DNA of 64,000 nucleotides, from contig MU006217.1 of the NCBI GenBank assembly GCA_010093685.1, forward strand, positions 1,595,644 through 1,659,643. The letters run 5' to 3'. Within the stretch, counting starts at the first letter, position 1. Every line of letters begins with the position of its first letter. The position numbers and the translations under genes are program-made. This DNA comes from Ophiobolus disseminans (lineage: Eukaryota; Ascomycota; Dothideomycetes; Pleosporales; Phaeosphaeriaceae). The notes under the pieces are model-generated. The model did no database searches. It was given only the letters and a program-made list of their open reading frames with translations, and had not been told where the DNA came from. Below, piece by piece: positions 10,196-19,925 of the stretch.

Positions 10196-11277
10196 ATGGC
10201 ACAATTACCTGGGTTTGAGAAATTAGGATTCATCGGCCTCGGAGCCATGGGAAGACCTATGGTTACACATTTGGCAAACAGGTTATCGTCAGAATCTCAA
10301 ATTTGGATATATGATGTGGTGGAACAAGTCGTGGATGATATGTGCGCCGAATTTCCAGACAAGTTTGTCAAAGGGACCAGCGCGAAGGAAGTTGCGCAAC
10401 AAGTGGTACGTCAACGGCGAACAATAATGAGTTCGGAAGCTAACAACCATCAGGATACGATCATTACCATGGTCCCAGAAGGCTCTCATGTACGATCCGT
10501 GTATCTCGACCCCAAGAATGGCGTGTGCTGCACAGATGTGTCGAACAAGCTCATCATCGACTGCTCAACAATTGGCACGTACCTTCCACATACAAGTTGC
10601 ATGAACGACAGTGCTGACTATATCCGCCGAGTTTAGACACCGCAACCAGTCTTGCAGTCAAAGACCACATCGCCAAACATTTCCCCTCGACTTCATTTTA
10701 CGATTCCCCGGTTTCGGGAGGCGTTGTAGGAGCGATCAAAGGAACAATTGCGTTTTTCCTCGGATGTTCAGAGACCGATCCGAATCTTGAGCGTCTTACA
10801 CACTTGATGGGCCTTATGGGCAAGCAAGTGATACCTTGTGGTGGTCCTTCCTTAGGGTTGGCAGCGAAGCTATCGAACAACTACCTCTCTGGAGTCATCG
10901 CAATAGCTTGTTCGGAAGCCTTTGACATGGGCATGCGATCCGGATTGGATCCTCGGACACTTGCAAAAGTATACGCAGCAGGCACTGCACAGAATACGAT
11001 CTGCGACAAGTTTTGCCCCGTCCCTCACGTATACCCAGATGCGCCTTCGTCAGGCGGGTGGAAGCAAGGCTTTAAGGTGCAGTTGATGCGAAAGGATTTT
11101 GGACTGGCGGTCGATATGGCGAAACGCGTGGGTTCTCGTAATGTGTTGGGAGACATAGGTTTGGAGGTATACGATAGCGCTGCAAATGATCCACGTTGTC
11201 GAGACCTGGATTCGCGCGTTGTATACCGCTATCTTGGCGGACAGGAAGATTGGCAATTGAAGCCGGACGATTCCTGA
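10196..11277 (+). CDS. Beta-hydroxyacid dehydrogenase 2
   Basis: Three exons, 10196-10405, 10454-10578 and 10632-11277, giving 326 residues. The second junction uses the acceptor CCGAG ending at 10631, because only this restores STIGTLDTATSLAV in frame; the nearer TTTAG would break it. Motifs: FIGLGAMGRPMVTHL (NAD(P) loop), DSPVSGGVVGAIKGTIAFFLG (substrate loop) and catalytic K191 in LAAKLSNNYLSG. It is clearly paralogous to the gene at 6450, sharing the PVPGI/PVPHV and RVVYKWL/RVVYRYL regions near the C-terminus, but has diverged enough that different substrates are likely. It reads away from hydrolase 1 and toward CMD-like gene 2, both probable partners. Confidence 0.9.
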
Positions 11278-11553
11278 ACCATGCTCCAGTTCTTCCATGT
11301 ACTTTGCATAATTTTCAGATTCGAAGCTGAGATCCCACGTGTGATGGTGCATTTCTTGGAGAAATTGGGGGAGTTGGGGAAGGCACTGAGGTCGCCTCCC
11401 TTTCGCGGGGCAGGAATAGGAATCGAAGTAGGCCAGTCTATAACCCACGAAACCATACTTCTTGAGTCTTTCCATCTAGTAGACCACTACATTGTTCAAG
11501 TCAGTTGCTTGTAGCGTTCAACATAGCAGACCTCCACGACACGCACACCCAAC
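11278..11553. promoter_or_regulatory. Promoter region of CMD-like gene 2
   Basis: Short stretch between two plus-strand genes. It holds GCGGGG at 11405-11410, one of the recurring cluster sites, just after a pyrimidine run. No other element stands out. Confidence 0.35.
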
Positions 11554-12052
11554 ATGTCGAGCGATCCGAAGTACGATGACCTTCATAAACAACTATTTGA
11601 GGAGGGGTTGAAGATGCGACGGAGCGTTGTCGGAGACGAATACGTGAACCGGGCATTAGAGAACGGGTCTACCGAGTTCTCGCGGGCAGGACAAGAGTTG
11701 GTGACTGAGTTTTGTTGGGGGTACGCCTGGACGAGGCCCGGTTTGACGAAGCAGCAGCGCAGTCTTATAAATATCGGTACGTTCACGATTAGAGACAAGA
11801 TACAAAGTACTGATTCAAAAAGGTATGCTGATGGCCCTGAACCGCGCGCCTGAACTCGCTGTTCACGTCCGAGGTGCCAGAAACAACGGCTTGTCAGAAT
11901 TGGAGATTCGCGAGGCGATCATCCACGCGACGACATACTGCGGTGTCCCTGCTGGGGTGGACGCCATGAAGACCGCAGAGAAGGTGTTGAATGAGATGGC
12001 TGAAAAAGGCGAGATGCCTCGGGAGTTGGGAAGCAGGAGTGAGAAGGCGTAG
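11554..12052 (+). CDS. Carboxymuconolactone decarboxylase-like protein 2
   Basis: Two exons, 11554-11776 and 11823-12052, with a 46-nt intron. The product has 150 residues, close to the usual length of stand-alone 4-carboxymuconolactone decarboxylase. Residues about 50-130 carry the CMD core: ELVTEFCWGYAWTRPGLTKQ, SLINIGMLMALNRAPELAVH, then EIREAIIHATTYCGVPAGVD, where bacterial enzymes have HLAxYxGxPA. In the beta-ketoadipate route the enzyme turns 4-carboxymuconolactone into the enol-lactone, but fungi often use a different protocatechuate branch, so a role in another lactone path is equally possible. It belongs to the same family as the two-domain protein at 7526. Confidence 0.88.
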
Positions 12053-12445
12053 GTTGGTAGAAGTTGGCGCATCGCTCTTCCAAGGTGGCCTGAGCGTTGG
12101 AAGGGGCGGAGGTAACGCGTCGTGTCGGACTTGTAGACGACAACATACCATCGACACCTATTCAAAATGAAACAAAGTGACATCTTCTCATCTCCACACT
12201 ACAATACTATGCAAGTCCACTCGGCCATGGCACGAAAATACGCGACAATCATGTGCCATTTACGCGATTGGTGGCTGCTCACCCCGCATCTGTTCCCGGC
12301 TCAACCCAGTCTCGGCCTTTCCCCACACAATTGACTACCCTTCGATTGCAGACACCACGTTCAGGCAATCTTCCCATTGATATTACTCCAAATCTACACA
12401 CAATCCTCCCGGCCCAATCACGGTCTGCAGTGCTAGGCTCCCACG
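12053..12445. promoter_or_regulatory. Promoter region of the cluster regulator
   Basis: Intergenic 393 bp before the C2H2 regulator. ACCCCGC at 12281-12287 contains the GCGGGG core on the minus strand, which would allow self-regulation or CreA control. No other motif is clear. Confidence 0.35.
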
Positions 12446-15155
12446 ATGGATGCGGGCAATGCCACGGAGCCTGATACACAACCGCAGGTGGGGAAGAAGA
12501 AACGATTTCAATGTTCGGACTGTGACCGTCTATTCGCCAGACTCGAACACTTACAGCGACACGAGAGGATTCGTAAGCTAATTCGATATAAGCAGATATC
12601 ATGGACTGATTAGTAGAAGACAGTGGGGTGAAACCTTTCAGATGCGTACAGTGTAATTACTCTTTCACACGCAGGTAAGATCTTAGATTCTTATATTTTA
12701 TCAAAGCTTATATTGAAGTGACTTGCTGGTACGACATGAACGTCTTACCCATCGAAAGGATACCAACAACCAGAGAATCGACATACAAACTACGACCGAA
12801 CTCACCTATGTGCCTGAAGAGGAACGACCACGCAAGCGTTTACGCGCAAGTTTTGATGCCGGTCGGCCAGTACCAGAGATACCTGGTATGACGCCTTCAA
12901 TCGAACGGCAATCCTCTTTTGCGCCTACAACTCCATTCAACCCCATGAGTAGTGCACAGAGCAACAGTTATTCTCTGACGGCCCTCTCCATGGCTGCAGA
13001 GTACCAGTCTCTGCAGGGTAGCATGAACGACAGGGACCAGATGAACCCGATACCGGCACAGTCAACGTTGCCAACAGTCACAACCAACGCTGCTCTGGAC
13101 GAGAACAATGAGATGATGCAGCATAACTCATTCTTACAGGGACAAAGTCTAGACGAGTCGCTCGACAGCCTTACATCATTTTTGGACAACGAGCCCTTGA
13201 ACTCCTACCACTTCGCCACCTTTATGAGCGCTGAACAGCCAATGTAAGTTCGTTTCATGCAACAAGCTTGCTTTCCATCACTAACTCGTCCTGTAAGGCC
13301 CTTTTTCTCGCCGGAGTCACTTAGTTACGGTCAAGATATCCCCCCTCCAAGCGATACTGCTACAGCACTGCCTCTAGGTCAAACTCAAATTAATGTAGAA
13401 GAGAGCTATTCTCTATCGAGATTTGGTTCGCGGTTTCCATCACTACAGCCGGATGACGCAACGGTGAGCGGCGACGCCGACACACGCAAACGGCCTCTCT
13501 CCGACATCTCGCATCGTGATAGGCAGACGATCATCGACAAACTTAGCGACTTCTCTGATGTTGTTCCGAGCAACTTCAGATTACCAACGCGGCTTGCTCT
13601 CTGCCGATACATTGCTGCTTACATTACGGGCTTTCACGAGCATATGCCCTTCCTTCACTTCCCAACTATGTGTGTAGAGACATGCTCCATCGAGCTCATA
13701 CTGGCCTTGGCTGCTATTGGTGCTCAATACACTTTTGAGGGAGAAAAGGGGGTTGAGCTGTTCAGGGTTAGCAGAGCAATTGCTACACAGCGCATCAGAA
13801 GACGGGATTCACGTCTAGTCGAACGCCATCAGCTATCGGACTCGGATCAGATCTTCTTGCACGACTTTGAATTTGGGCATTCGGGACAGAACTCACGCAT
13901 CGGCTCGATTTCGGGGCCTCTTGGACTGCCCTCAGAAACAGACGCCGAGGGCATTCAGGAAGACCTCATGCAGACAGCACAAGCGCTGCTGTTGCTTATG
14001 GCATTGTGCACGTGGGCAAAACATAAAGAAATACTCCGAGAAGCTCTCGCTATTCAGAGCGTCCTTGCAACTCTGATTAGGGACGACGGACTCCAAAACG
14101 AGCCTCTTCGTGAAGAACACACGTGGCTAGATTGGGTGCGAAGAGAAGCGATCAAAAGGACTAAGTTTATAGTCTACGGTTTCTCTAACCTCCATTGTAT
14201 AGTATATAACATCCCGCCCTTCATGCTGACTTCGGAGGTTAGATTGACTCTTCCATGCAGCGCAGCGGAGTTCAAGGCACCTACGGCCGCACTATGGAAG
14301 GAAGCAAGGAAGAAGAGCGCACCGGAGGTTCAGTTCCAAGATGCATTGAAACGACTCTTTTCCAGAAATGGACGAGAAGTTACTCTGTCTAATTCATCTT
14401 CTGGCAACTACGCATTGATCCATGCGCTCATCCAACATATCTTCTTTCTTCGCCAGGTCGCTCGCTGCCGTTTCGATGGGTCGGGAGATCTGACGTCCGA
14501 GGATACGTCGTCTCTAGAAACAGCTTTGCGAAACTGGCAAATTGGTTGGCGTCAGAATCCAGAATCATCACTCGACCCCCTGAGTCAAGATGGCCCCGTT
14601 GCTTTCAACTCAACTGCCCTGCTTCGACTCGCTTACATCAGGCTTTATGTGGATACCGCTGGAAGAGCCCTCGAGACGCGCGATCCGGAGCTTATAGCAA
14701 ATGCATTTCGCGCAGGCCCGGCCATCAAGCGTTCGCCCAAGATCACCAGAGCTGTGTTACACTCAGCACATGCACTCTCAATACCAATCAAAATAGGCTA
14801 TCGCTTAGTCGCAAAAACGCAATCATTCATCTGGTCTATACAGCATTCGCTATGTACACTAGAGTGTGCATACCTGATGAGCAAATGGCTGGAGGCGCTG
14901 TCTTTCCGAAACCCAGACCCGGCAGCAACCGAAGACGAAAGAAGGATCATCGCGATAGTCAAGAATATGTTAGATGAGACCGAATTTGCTCTATCTCCGG
15001 ACATACCCGTCGACTCACCAAGTTATACCAAGCATTTGAGTGCGGGCGTGCTCAGAGTGTGGGCCATGATCTTCAAAGGATCTCAGACTTGGGCCATTGT
15101 GGACGTCATTGGCAGTGCCTTGAATTTATATGCCGATATGCTTGAATCGGGTTGA
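12446..15155 (+). CDS. C2H2 zinc-finger transcription factor with fungal_trans domain
   Basis: Four exons, 12446-12572, 12620-12674, 12719-13243 and 13298-15155, giving 854 residues. Introns of 47, 44 and 54 nt split the fingers. The joined N-terminus has two C2H2 fingers, residues about 21-43 (FQCSDCDRLFARLEHLQRH) and 49-72 (FRCVQCNYSFTRSDLLVRH). Residues about 280-560 are a fungal-specific transcription factor domain (DUF/PF04082 type), with RTKFIVYGFSNLHCIVYNIPP as its typical core. The helices RLEHLQRH and RSDLLVRH resemble those of CreA (RLEHQTRH, RSDELTRH), so a GNGGGG-like target is predicted by the usual finger code. The gene sits inside the catabolic cluster and is its likely activator. 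A basic patch (RPRKRLRA) after the fingers may be a nuclear signal. Confidence 0.92.
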
Positions 15156-15336
15156 GCGTCTCGTCTACTGTTCCTATGGTTTGCAGAACCAAAATACCTC
15201 TCCTCGCCACCTTGACAGTTCAGCCCCATTAACAAATACGCCAACATGTCTATACCAATACCTTCTCCCATCAATTCATGGAAAGATGGAAGATTGTGGA
15301 GTGAGAAGAAAAAGTAGATACATTGGTCCCGCACTA

Positions 15337-16485
15337 CTATTCTCTCAGTGTCATATCGACGACCAGTTTACCACCATAACCCTTGTGGTACTCCTCCACC
15401 AACTCATTCAACCTTTCCAGGGTAAAACTTCTCGCAGTAGCCTGTATGTTGTGTTTGGCAGAGAACTCGAGCATCTCGCGGAGTACTCTGTTACTTCCTA
15501 CCAGACTTCCGATAATTTTGATGTCACGGAACACCACATCTCTGGATGAGATATGGAACCCTTTTTCCGGGAAAGAGACGACGACGCATGTTCCGTGCGT
15601 TTTGAGAAGCGTCATGCCGTAGTCAAAAGCTGCCTGGCTTTCTGGTAGGACGATGACTGCGTCGAGGCCCATTTCTCCTAGGTGTGTCTTCTCGTCCTCG
15701 GCACCGAGCTTTTGGACGATATCGGTGGCTTCCTCGGCTCGTGCATCGACGATGAACGGTTGGGGATTGAGCCTTGAAGCAACATCTCGAGCAAGTTTTA
15801 GGGGTGCATCGGCTGCCTCCACCCCTACAACTCTATAGCCCATGTGCACGCCATACTGCAAGCCGAGATGACCCAGCCCACCTCCAGCTCCTAGGATGCC
15901 AACTCTTTCACCTCTCTTCAGGCGGCACCTCTTTAGTGCAGCATATATAGTGATTCCAGCGCACATCAGAGGCGCCGTCTGTACTGCAGTCAAGTTATCC
16001 GGTATAGGCGCCAGCTGCCGCGCATCTACGATCGCATACTCGGCAAATCCGCCATCCTTACTCAAGCCGTTGTTCTCCGCATCTATGCAATGGACGGAGT
16101 AGCTTTGATCGTCCTCCGCAACTGGATCTTTTGGCCGGTCATGTCTGCATTCAAAACACTTCCCACATGCATGGAACGCACGACCTGGAACACCCACTCG
16201 TGCGCCGATCTTGAATTCGCTTGCTTCTTTGCTGGGCGAGTCGTAGTGTGTTATGATGGTGCCAGCAAACTCGTGGCATCCTACATGTGGGAATGATGTT
16301 GGTAGAGCGGGCATCTGTCCTTCGGCGAGAACAAAGTCTGTATGGCAGTAGGACGCTGCATCGACTTTGATGAGGATGTCATGTGGTGTCGATGGCACAG
16401 GAAGAGGCACGGAGCGCAGTTTGTATGGTGTTTTGAATTGCTCGAGGAATTGTGCTTGCATTGAAGATGGTAATGAAGAAGCCAT
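15337..16485 (-). CDS. Zinc-dependent alcohol dehydrogenase (MDR family)
   Basis: Single exon, 382 residues from the ATG at 16485. Earlier in-frame starts up to 16758 would add a low-complexity lead not seen in the family. Catalytic zinc ligands: SYCHTDF (Cys) and GCHEFAG (His, Glu). The structural zinc loop is unusual: CGKCFEC is followed by about 19 residues before the fourth Cys (SVHC), much longer than the normal 7. The cofactor loop is GILGAGGGLGHLGLQYG. Such enzymes interconvert alcohols and aldehydes with NAD(P). In this cluster it could act before or after the beta-hydroxyacid dehydrogenases; that is inference. It shares a 321-bp divergent promoter with hydrolase 2 and converges on the regulator. 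Confidence 0.92.
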   Translation of the reverse strand: MASSLPSSMQAQFLEQFKTPYKLRSVPLPVPSTPHDILIKVDAASYCHTDFVLAEGQMPALPTSFPHVGCHEFAGTIITHYDSPSKEASEFKIGARVGVPGRAFHACGKCFECRHDRPKDPVAEDDQSYSVHCIDAENNGLSKDGGFAEYAIVDARQLAPIPDNLTAVQTAPLMCAGITIYAALKRCRLKRGERVGILGAGGGLGHLGLQYGVHMGYRVVGVEAADAPLKLARDVASRLNPQPFIVDARAEEATDIVQKLGAEDEKTHLGEMGLDAVIVLPESQAAFDYGMTLLKTHGTCVVVSFPEKGFHISSRDVVFRDIKIIGSLVGSNRVLREMLEFSAKHNIQATARSFTLERLNELVEEYHKGYGGKLVVDMTLRE

Positions 16486-16806
16486 TGCGGGTTGGCAAGA
16501 GGACGAGCCGAATGGGCGAGAAGAGGTCAGGAGTCGGCAACAGCGCAGGAACTGGAGCGACTGATTACCTTGTTCTCCCGCAAAATCTACATCACTTCGA
16601 TCGAGCAACCCCGCAGCGGGGTATACGGCTGCAAGGGTGGGGCTTATGGATGGTGTCTTGTTTTGGCCTTTCTCCAACGTTCCTTCGGTGTTAGTGCTAG
16701 AGGCAAATTCCCGCTTGAAAGCAACAACGTCAAGCAGTAGGAATCTTCCCATTCTCATTCGATAATATCTTCACCCTCACCACCAAGAAGTTCACCAAGG
16801 CTCACA
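16486..16806. promoter_or_regulatory. Divergent promoter, alcohol dehydrogenase / hydrolase 2
   Basis: Gene-free 321 bp between divergent starts. It contains the perfect inverted repeat ACCCCGCAGCGGGGT at 16608-16622, two GCGGGG half-sites head to head around a single A. Pyrimidine-rich stretches with CACC runs precede the start at 16807. Confidence 0.55.
16608..16622. promoter_or_regulatory. Perfect GCGGGG palindrome, candidate operator
   Basis: ACCCCGC, one central A, then GCGGGGT: seven-base arms with no mismatch. It lies about 120 bp before the alcohol dehydrogenase start and 185 bp before hydrolase 2. Both arms fit the predicted target of the cluster's C2H2 factor and also the CreA consensus SYGGRG, so which protein binds is open. 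Confidence 0.5.
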
Positions 16807-17793
16807 ATGGCATCCAACAAAGACCCCGTCATCCTCCCAGCTCCATCCCCAAACCAAACCTACGTAACCATCTCAGCCCTCGAATCCGGCCACTTAACCC
16901 TACCCGAGAAACTCTTCGTCACAGACGCCGACCCAGAAAAACGCGCAACCGTACCATCACTCTCATTCCTCATCCAACACCCAAATCCCACCGACGCCTC
17001 GAAAACTGAGAAACTAGTCTTCGACCTCGGTCTAAAGCGGGACTTCTCAGGCTACACACAAGCCCAACAACAGCACATCGCCCAGCGCCAACCCACAACC
17101 GTGCACCCCGACGCAGCCGAGAGCCTGCGCAAAGGCGGCCTGGGACCCCACGATGTAGATACAATTATCCTAAGCCACGTTCACTGGGACCACGTCGGCA
17201 CGCCCTCCGACTTCCCCACCGCGCACTTCGTCGTCGGGAGCGGGACTTTGCATTTGCTCGCCCACGGCGGCGGCCCACTCTACCCAGCCGAACTCTTCAA
17301 CGCGGATGAATTACCCCACGAACGCGTCCGCGAACTGCCTCCCACGCGGCCTGAAGACGAAGGAAAAGCTTCCCAGCGGCAAACGGAACATAAATGGCAC
17401 CCTCTGGCAGGTTTCCCCGCTGCGATCGATTTCTTCGCCGACGGCTCGGTGTACATTATCGATGCGCCGGGGCACTTGCCTGGACACGTGAATCTTCTGG
17501 CGCGCGTGGCGCCGAAGAAGTGGGTATATTTAGGAGGTGATTGCTGCCATGATCCGAGGATATTGAGCGGCGAGAAAGGGATTGCGTTGTATGATGATGG
17601 GAAAGGCGGGGTGAGGAGTGTGCATGCTGATACGGGTGAGGCTGCGGCGACGGTGGAGAGGGCGGCAAGGTTTTTGAAACGGGGCAGGGTGTGGGAGGAG
17701 GGAGGGGTAGAGGTGGACGTGGAGGTTGTTGTTGCGCATGATGGGGGGTGGAGGGAGAGGAATGGGGGAAGGTTTTGGCCTGGGCATTTATAG
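16807..17793 (+). CDS. Metallo-beta-lactamase-fold hydrolase 2 (lactonase-like)
   Basis: Single exon, 328 residues. The metal motif is SHVHWDHVG with H124, H126, D128 and H129; later ligands lie in APGHLPGH, GGDCCHD and VVAHDGGW. It is paralogous to hydrolase 1 at 8789 along its full length (shared DLGLKRD/DLGLRRD, RQPTT/RQPMT, PGHLPGHINLLAR/VNLLAR), but lacks the intron that splits the metal motif there. The 3' third is richer in G runs than the 5' part. There is no signal peptide. It probably hydrolyses a lactone or another cyclic ester or amide as part of the local pathway; the substrate is unknown. Confidence 0.92.
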   Translation: MASNKDPVILPAPSPNQTYVTISALESGHLTLPEKLFVTDADPEKRATVPSLSFLIQHPNPTDASKTEKLVFDLGLKRDFSGYTQAQQQHIAQRQPTTVHPDAAESLRKGGLGPHDVDTIILSHVHWDHVGTPSDFPTAHFVVGSGTLHLLAHGGGPLYPAELFNADELPHERVRELPPTRPEDEGKASQRQTEHKWHPLAGFPAAIDFFADGSVYIIDAPGHLPGHVNLLARVAPKKWVYLGGDCCHDPRILSGEKGIALYDDGKGGVRSVHADTGEAAATVERAARFLKRGRVWEEGGVEVDVEVVVAHDGGWRERNGGRFWPGHL

Positions 17794-18028
17794 ACGGCTG
17801 TATTGTGGTTGAGAAGATAGATACGTGTTTAAACCATGTTGTACTTTACTGTCACATTTTTGTGCATGTGTACCTGAGTGACTACGCGTGCCACACCTCC
17901 TTCTATTTTCTATCATTGGGAGGATTGGGCTGCAGCCACATGTGTTTGCGATCTCCATTCTGATTTTGGTTTGTACCGCACAGGCCTGACCTGATGATGC
18001 TACGCTCGTTGCACTGAGTGATAGTTGC

Positions 18029-19070
18029 CTAGTCGTGCCAACCCATTTCCTTCCTGAGTAACAATATCCCTTCAACTTTAACATCATCATCAAAGTCATG
18101 CCGGTAGACTTGAAGAATTTCATACACTGAGTTGATGTCACCAACTTGACCAGGTGTTCCAATGCTGAAGGATCCAATATGCGTGAGGAACGGCTGCCGG
18201 GCCGTCTCGTAACATCCCGCAAGTACAAAAGGGACGTCGCTTGGCCCCGCGCCCCACTCCATGTCTAGATAGTATCGCAGTGTGTTTGCGAAATGTTGGA
18301 AGCTGTCGTTGGGGTCGAAATCTGGGTAGCCCGTATCGTTCAAGTCCCACGGCATGTCCTGGTACGCACTGGACACCACCTTACCCTCGTCGTTACGTGC
18401 TGGCATGGTCTCGATACTAAGATGCTTGATTGAATTGACGGGGCCAACAATGTTGTCTCTGTCCAAGATCTTTCCCTGATCACTTGAAGGGAGATGCTTG
18501 CTAGGTGCAGAGGCCCACAAGACGCAAATAACGGCTTTACTCAACGCTACCAGGATCAAGAACACCAAATCGCTGTCTGTTAAGTCGTCGTTCCAATGGA
18601 AGTGACGCATGTTATCTGTTTCATCGTCTTCGTTGGAGTTGTTGGCGACATACATTTCGTGCACGGGGCAGTAAGCGTTCCAAAGCTTCACGCTAACAGG
18701 CTGAGTTCGGATTTGGACCTTCATATCGATCTTCTGCCACTTCGTAGGCTCTGCGCATGGCCTGCTGATCCAAGTGCACTTAACGTATCCGTTTTCCAAA
18801 AAGAGGATGTCTAGGATCAACGGTGTGTCTAGTCTCGCAGCGCGCTGAAGTGTTTCGGCTCTTAGTTGGGCATTACACTGAGCGAGAGCGGCCAGTGGTG
18901 GAATGGGTGGAACGTCGACTGTGAGCCAGCGTTTCGGGTAGTCTTCTGGTACGAATCTTGTGGGCACTAGGCAACGGAGCTGGGTGCGACGAGAGCAGGA
19001 CATCGTCGATGATGTAGTCGCGGAGCTCACGTGGGAGCGCGATGAGAGGCGGTACTTTGAGGTCGGCCAT
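18029..19070 (-). CDS. F-box-like hypothetical protein
   Basis: Best model has two exons, 19070-18968 and 18918-18029, with a 49-nt intron (weak donor GTGCCC, acceptor CTCACAG), giving 330 residues. Residues 1-30 read LIALPRELRDYIIDDVLLSS, the usual start of short fungal F-box-like proteins, and after the junction IPPLAALAQCNAQLRAETL continues like the family (small helices ending in ...QLR.ET). The rest is conserved-looking but of no known domain; it has many Trp and Asp residues. An alternative is a one-base frameshift, since the two frames overlap in the DNA without the intron. No transmembrane segment or signal peptide is seen. Function unknown; F-box proteins act in ubiquitin ligases. 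Confidence 0.65.
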
Positions 19071-19925
19071 CTCTGGTGTCGCGCGAGGATATCTGGTGGG
19101 TTGAGTGGCGATCAACTTTGGAATAAACTTAGGGTGTGGTGAACGAGCGGGTGAGTTTAGGTTGAGTGACTGCGCTGGTGGACGTGGAGAGGTCTGTTGC
19201 GCCTGCAGTAAACGAGCTCAACAACAAACGCAAACAAACAACGGCATTGCAAACGCATCGAGATCTTCACAACTTTTTCAATATAACACTTCTCTTCATC
19301 CTTCTAGTCCTAGCCTTATGAACTCTAAAGCCGTGTTTGAAGTCTTGCAATCATGATCATATGGGACTAAAGTGTGTTGAAATCGCGGATGGGGAACTTT
19401 TGTACACGCAATGTATGCTCCAACACGTGGAAGAAAAGATCGGACAATCTTCGACTTCGAGCTCAGCAGTGTAGTCGGAGTTGTTGATTCTTTCTCCGAA
19501 ACATGTGCATTTCATCTCATCGGGCTCACAGTCCGGTCTCCTGGGCTGGTGGTCCTACCTGCGAGGGGGTTTAGTGCGGTGGAGGTTAGGGAGAGGGGGA
19601 GGTTGGATGGACGGGGGGATAGGCTGGTTGGACGGGATGTTACGGGGTTGTTTGAGTAAAGTAAATCCTAGTGATAACCTGGGAACATGAAATTATATTG
19701 AACATATATTGGCATGCGTCGGAGAGCGGGTGAAGACTCAGGGTTTGATAATTGTATGATCAGGGAGAGCTTGACAGTAGCCCAAGATGATGTCGGAGCC
19801 GGAAATAGTTGTCATGAAAGTAAAGTAATTGCGACAGTATGTAGGATGGTGCAAGTTCAACTCCGAAGGCCCAAGGTATGTAGTGGTGAAGGTGCTGATA
19901 GTAGTGGGTATGTCTCGATCTTGGA
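19071..19925. other. Intergenic region, no gene seen
   Basis: 855 bp between a minus-strand start and a minus-strand stop. Short frames in it lack family features. A purine-rich G run on the plus strand (about 19565-19650) is the only compositional oddity. It probably holds the promoter of the F-box-like gene. Confidence 0.5.

Noticed and set aside
16486..16758. N-terminal extension of the alcohol dehydrogenase frame
   Set aside because: Low-complexity, unlike the family, and it covers the palindromic promoter element.
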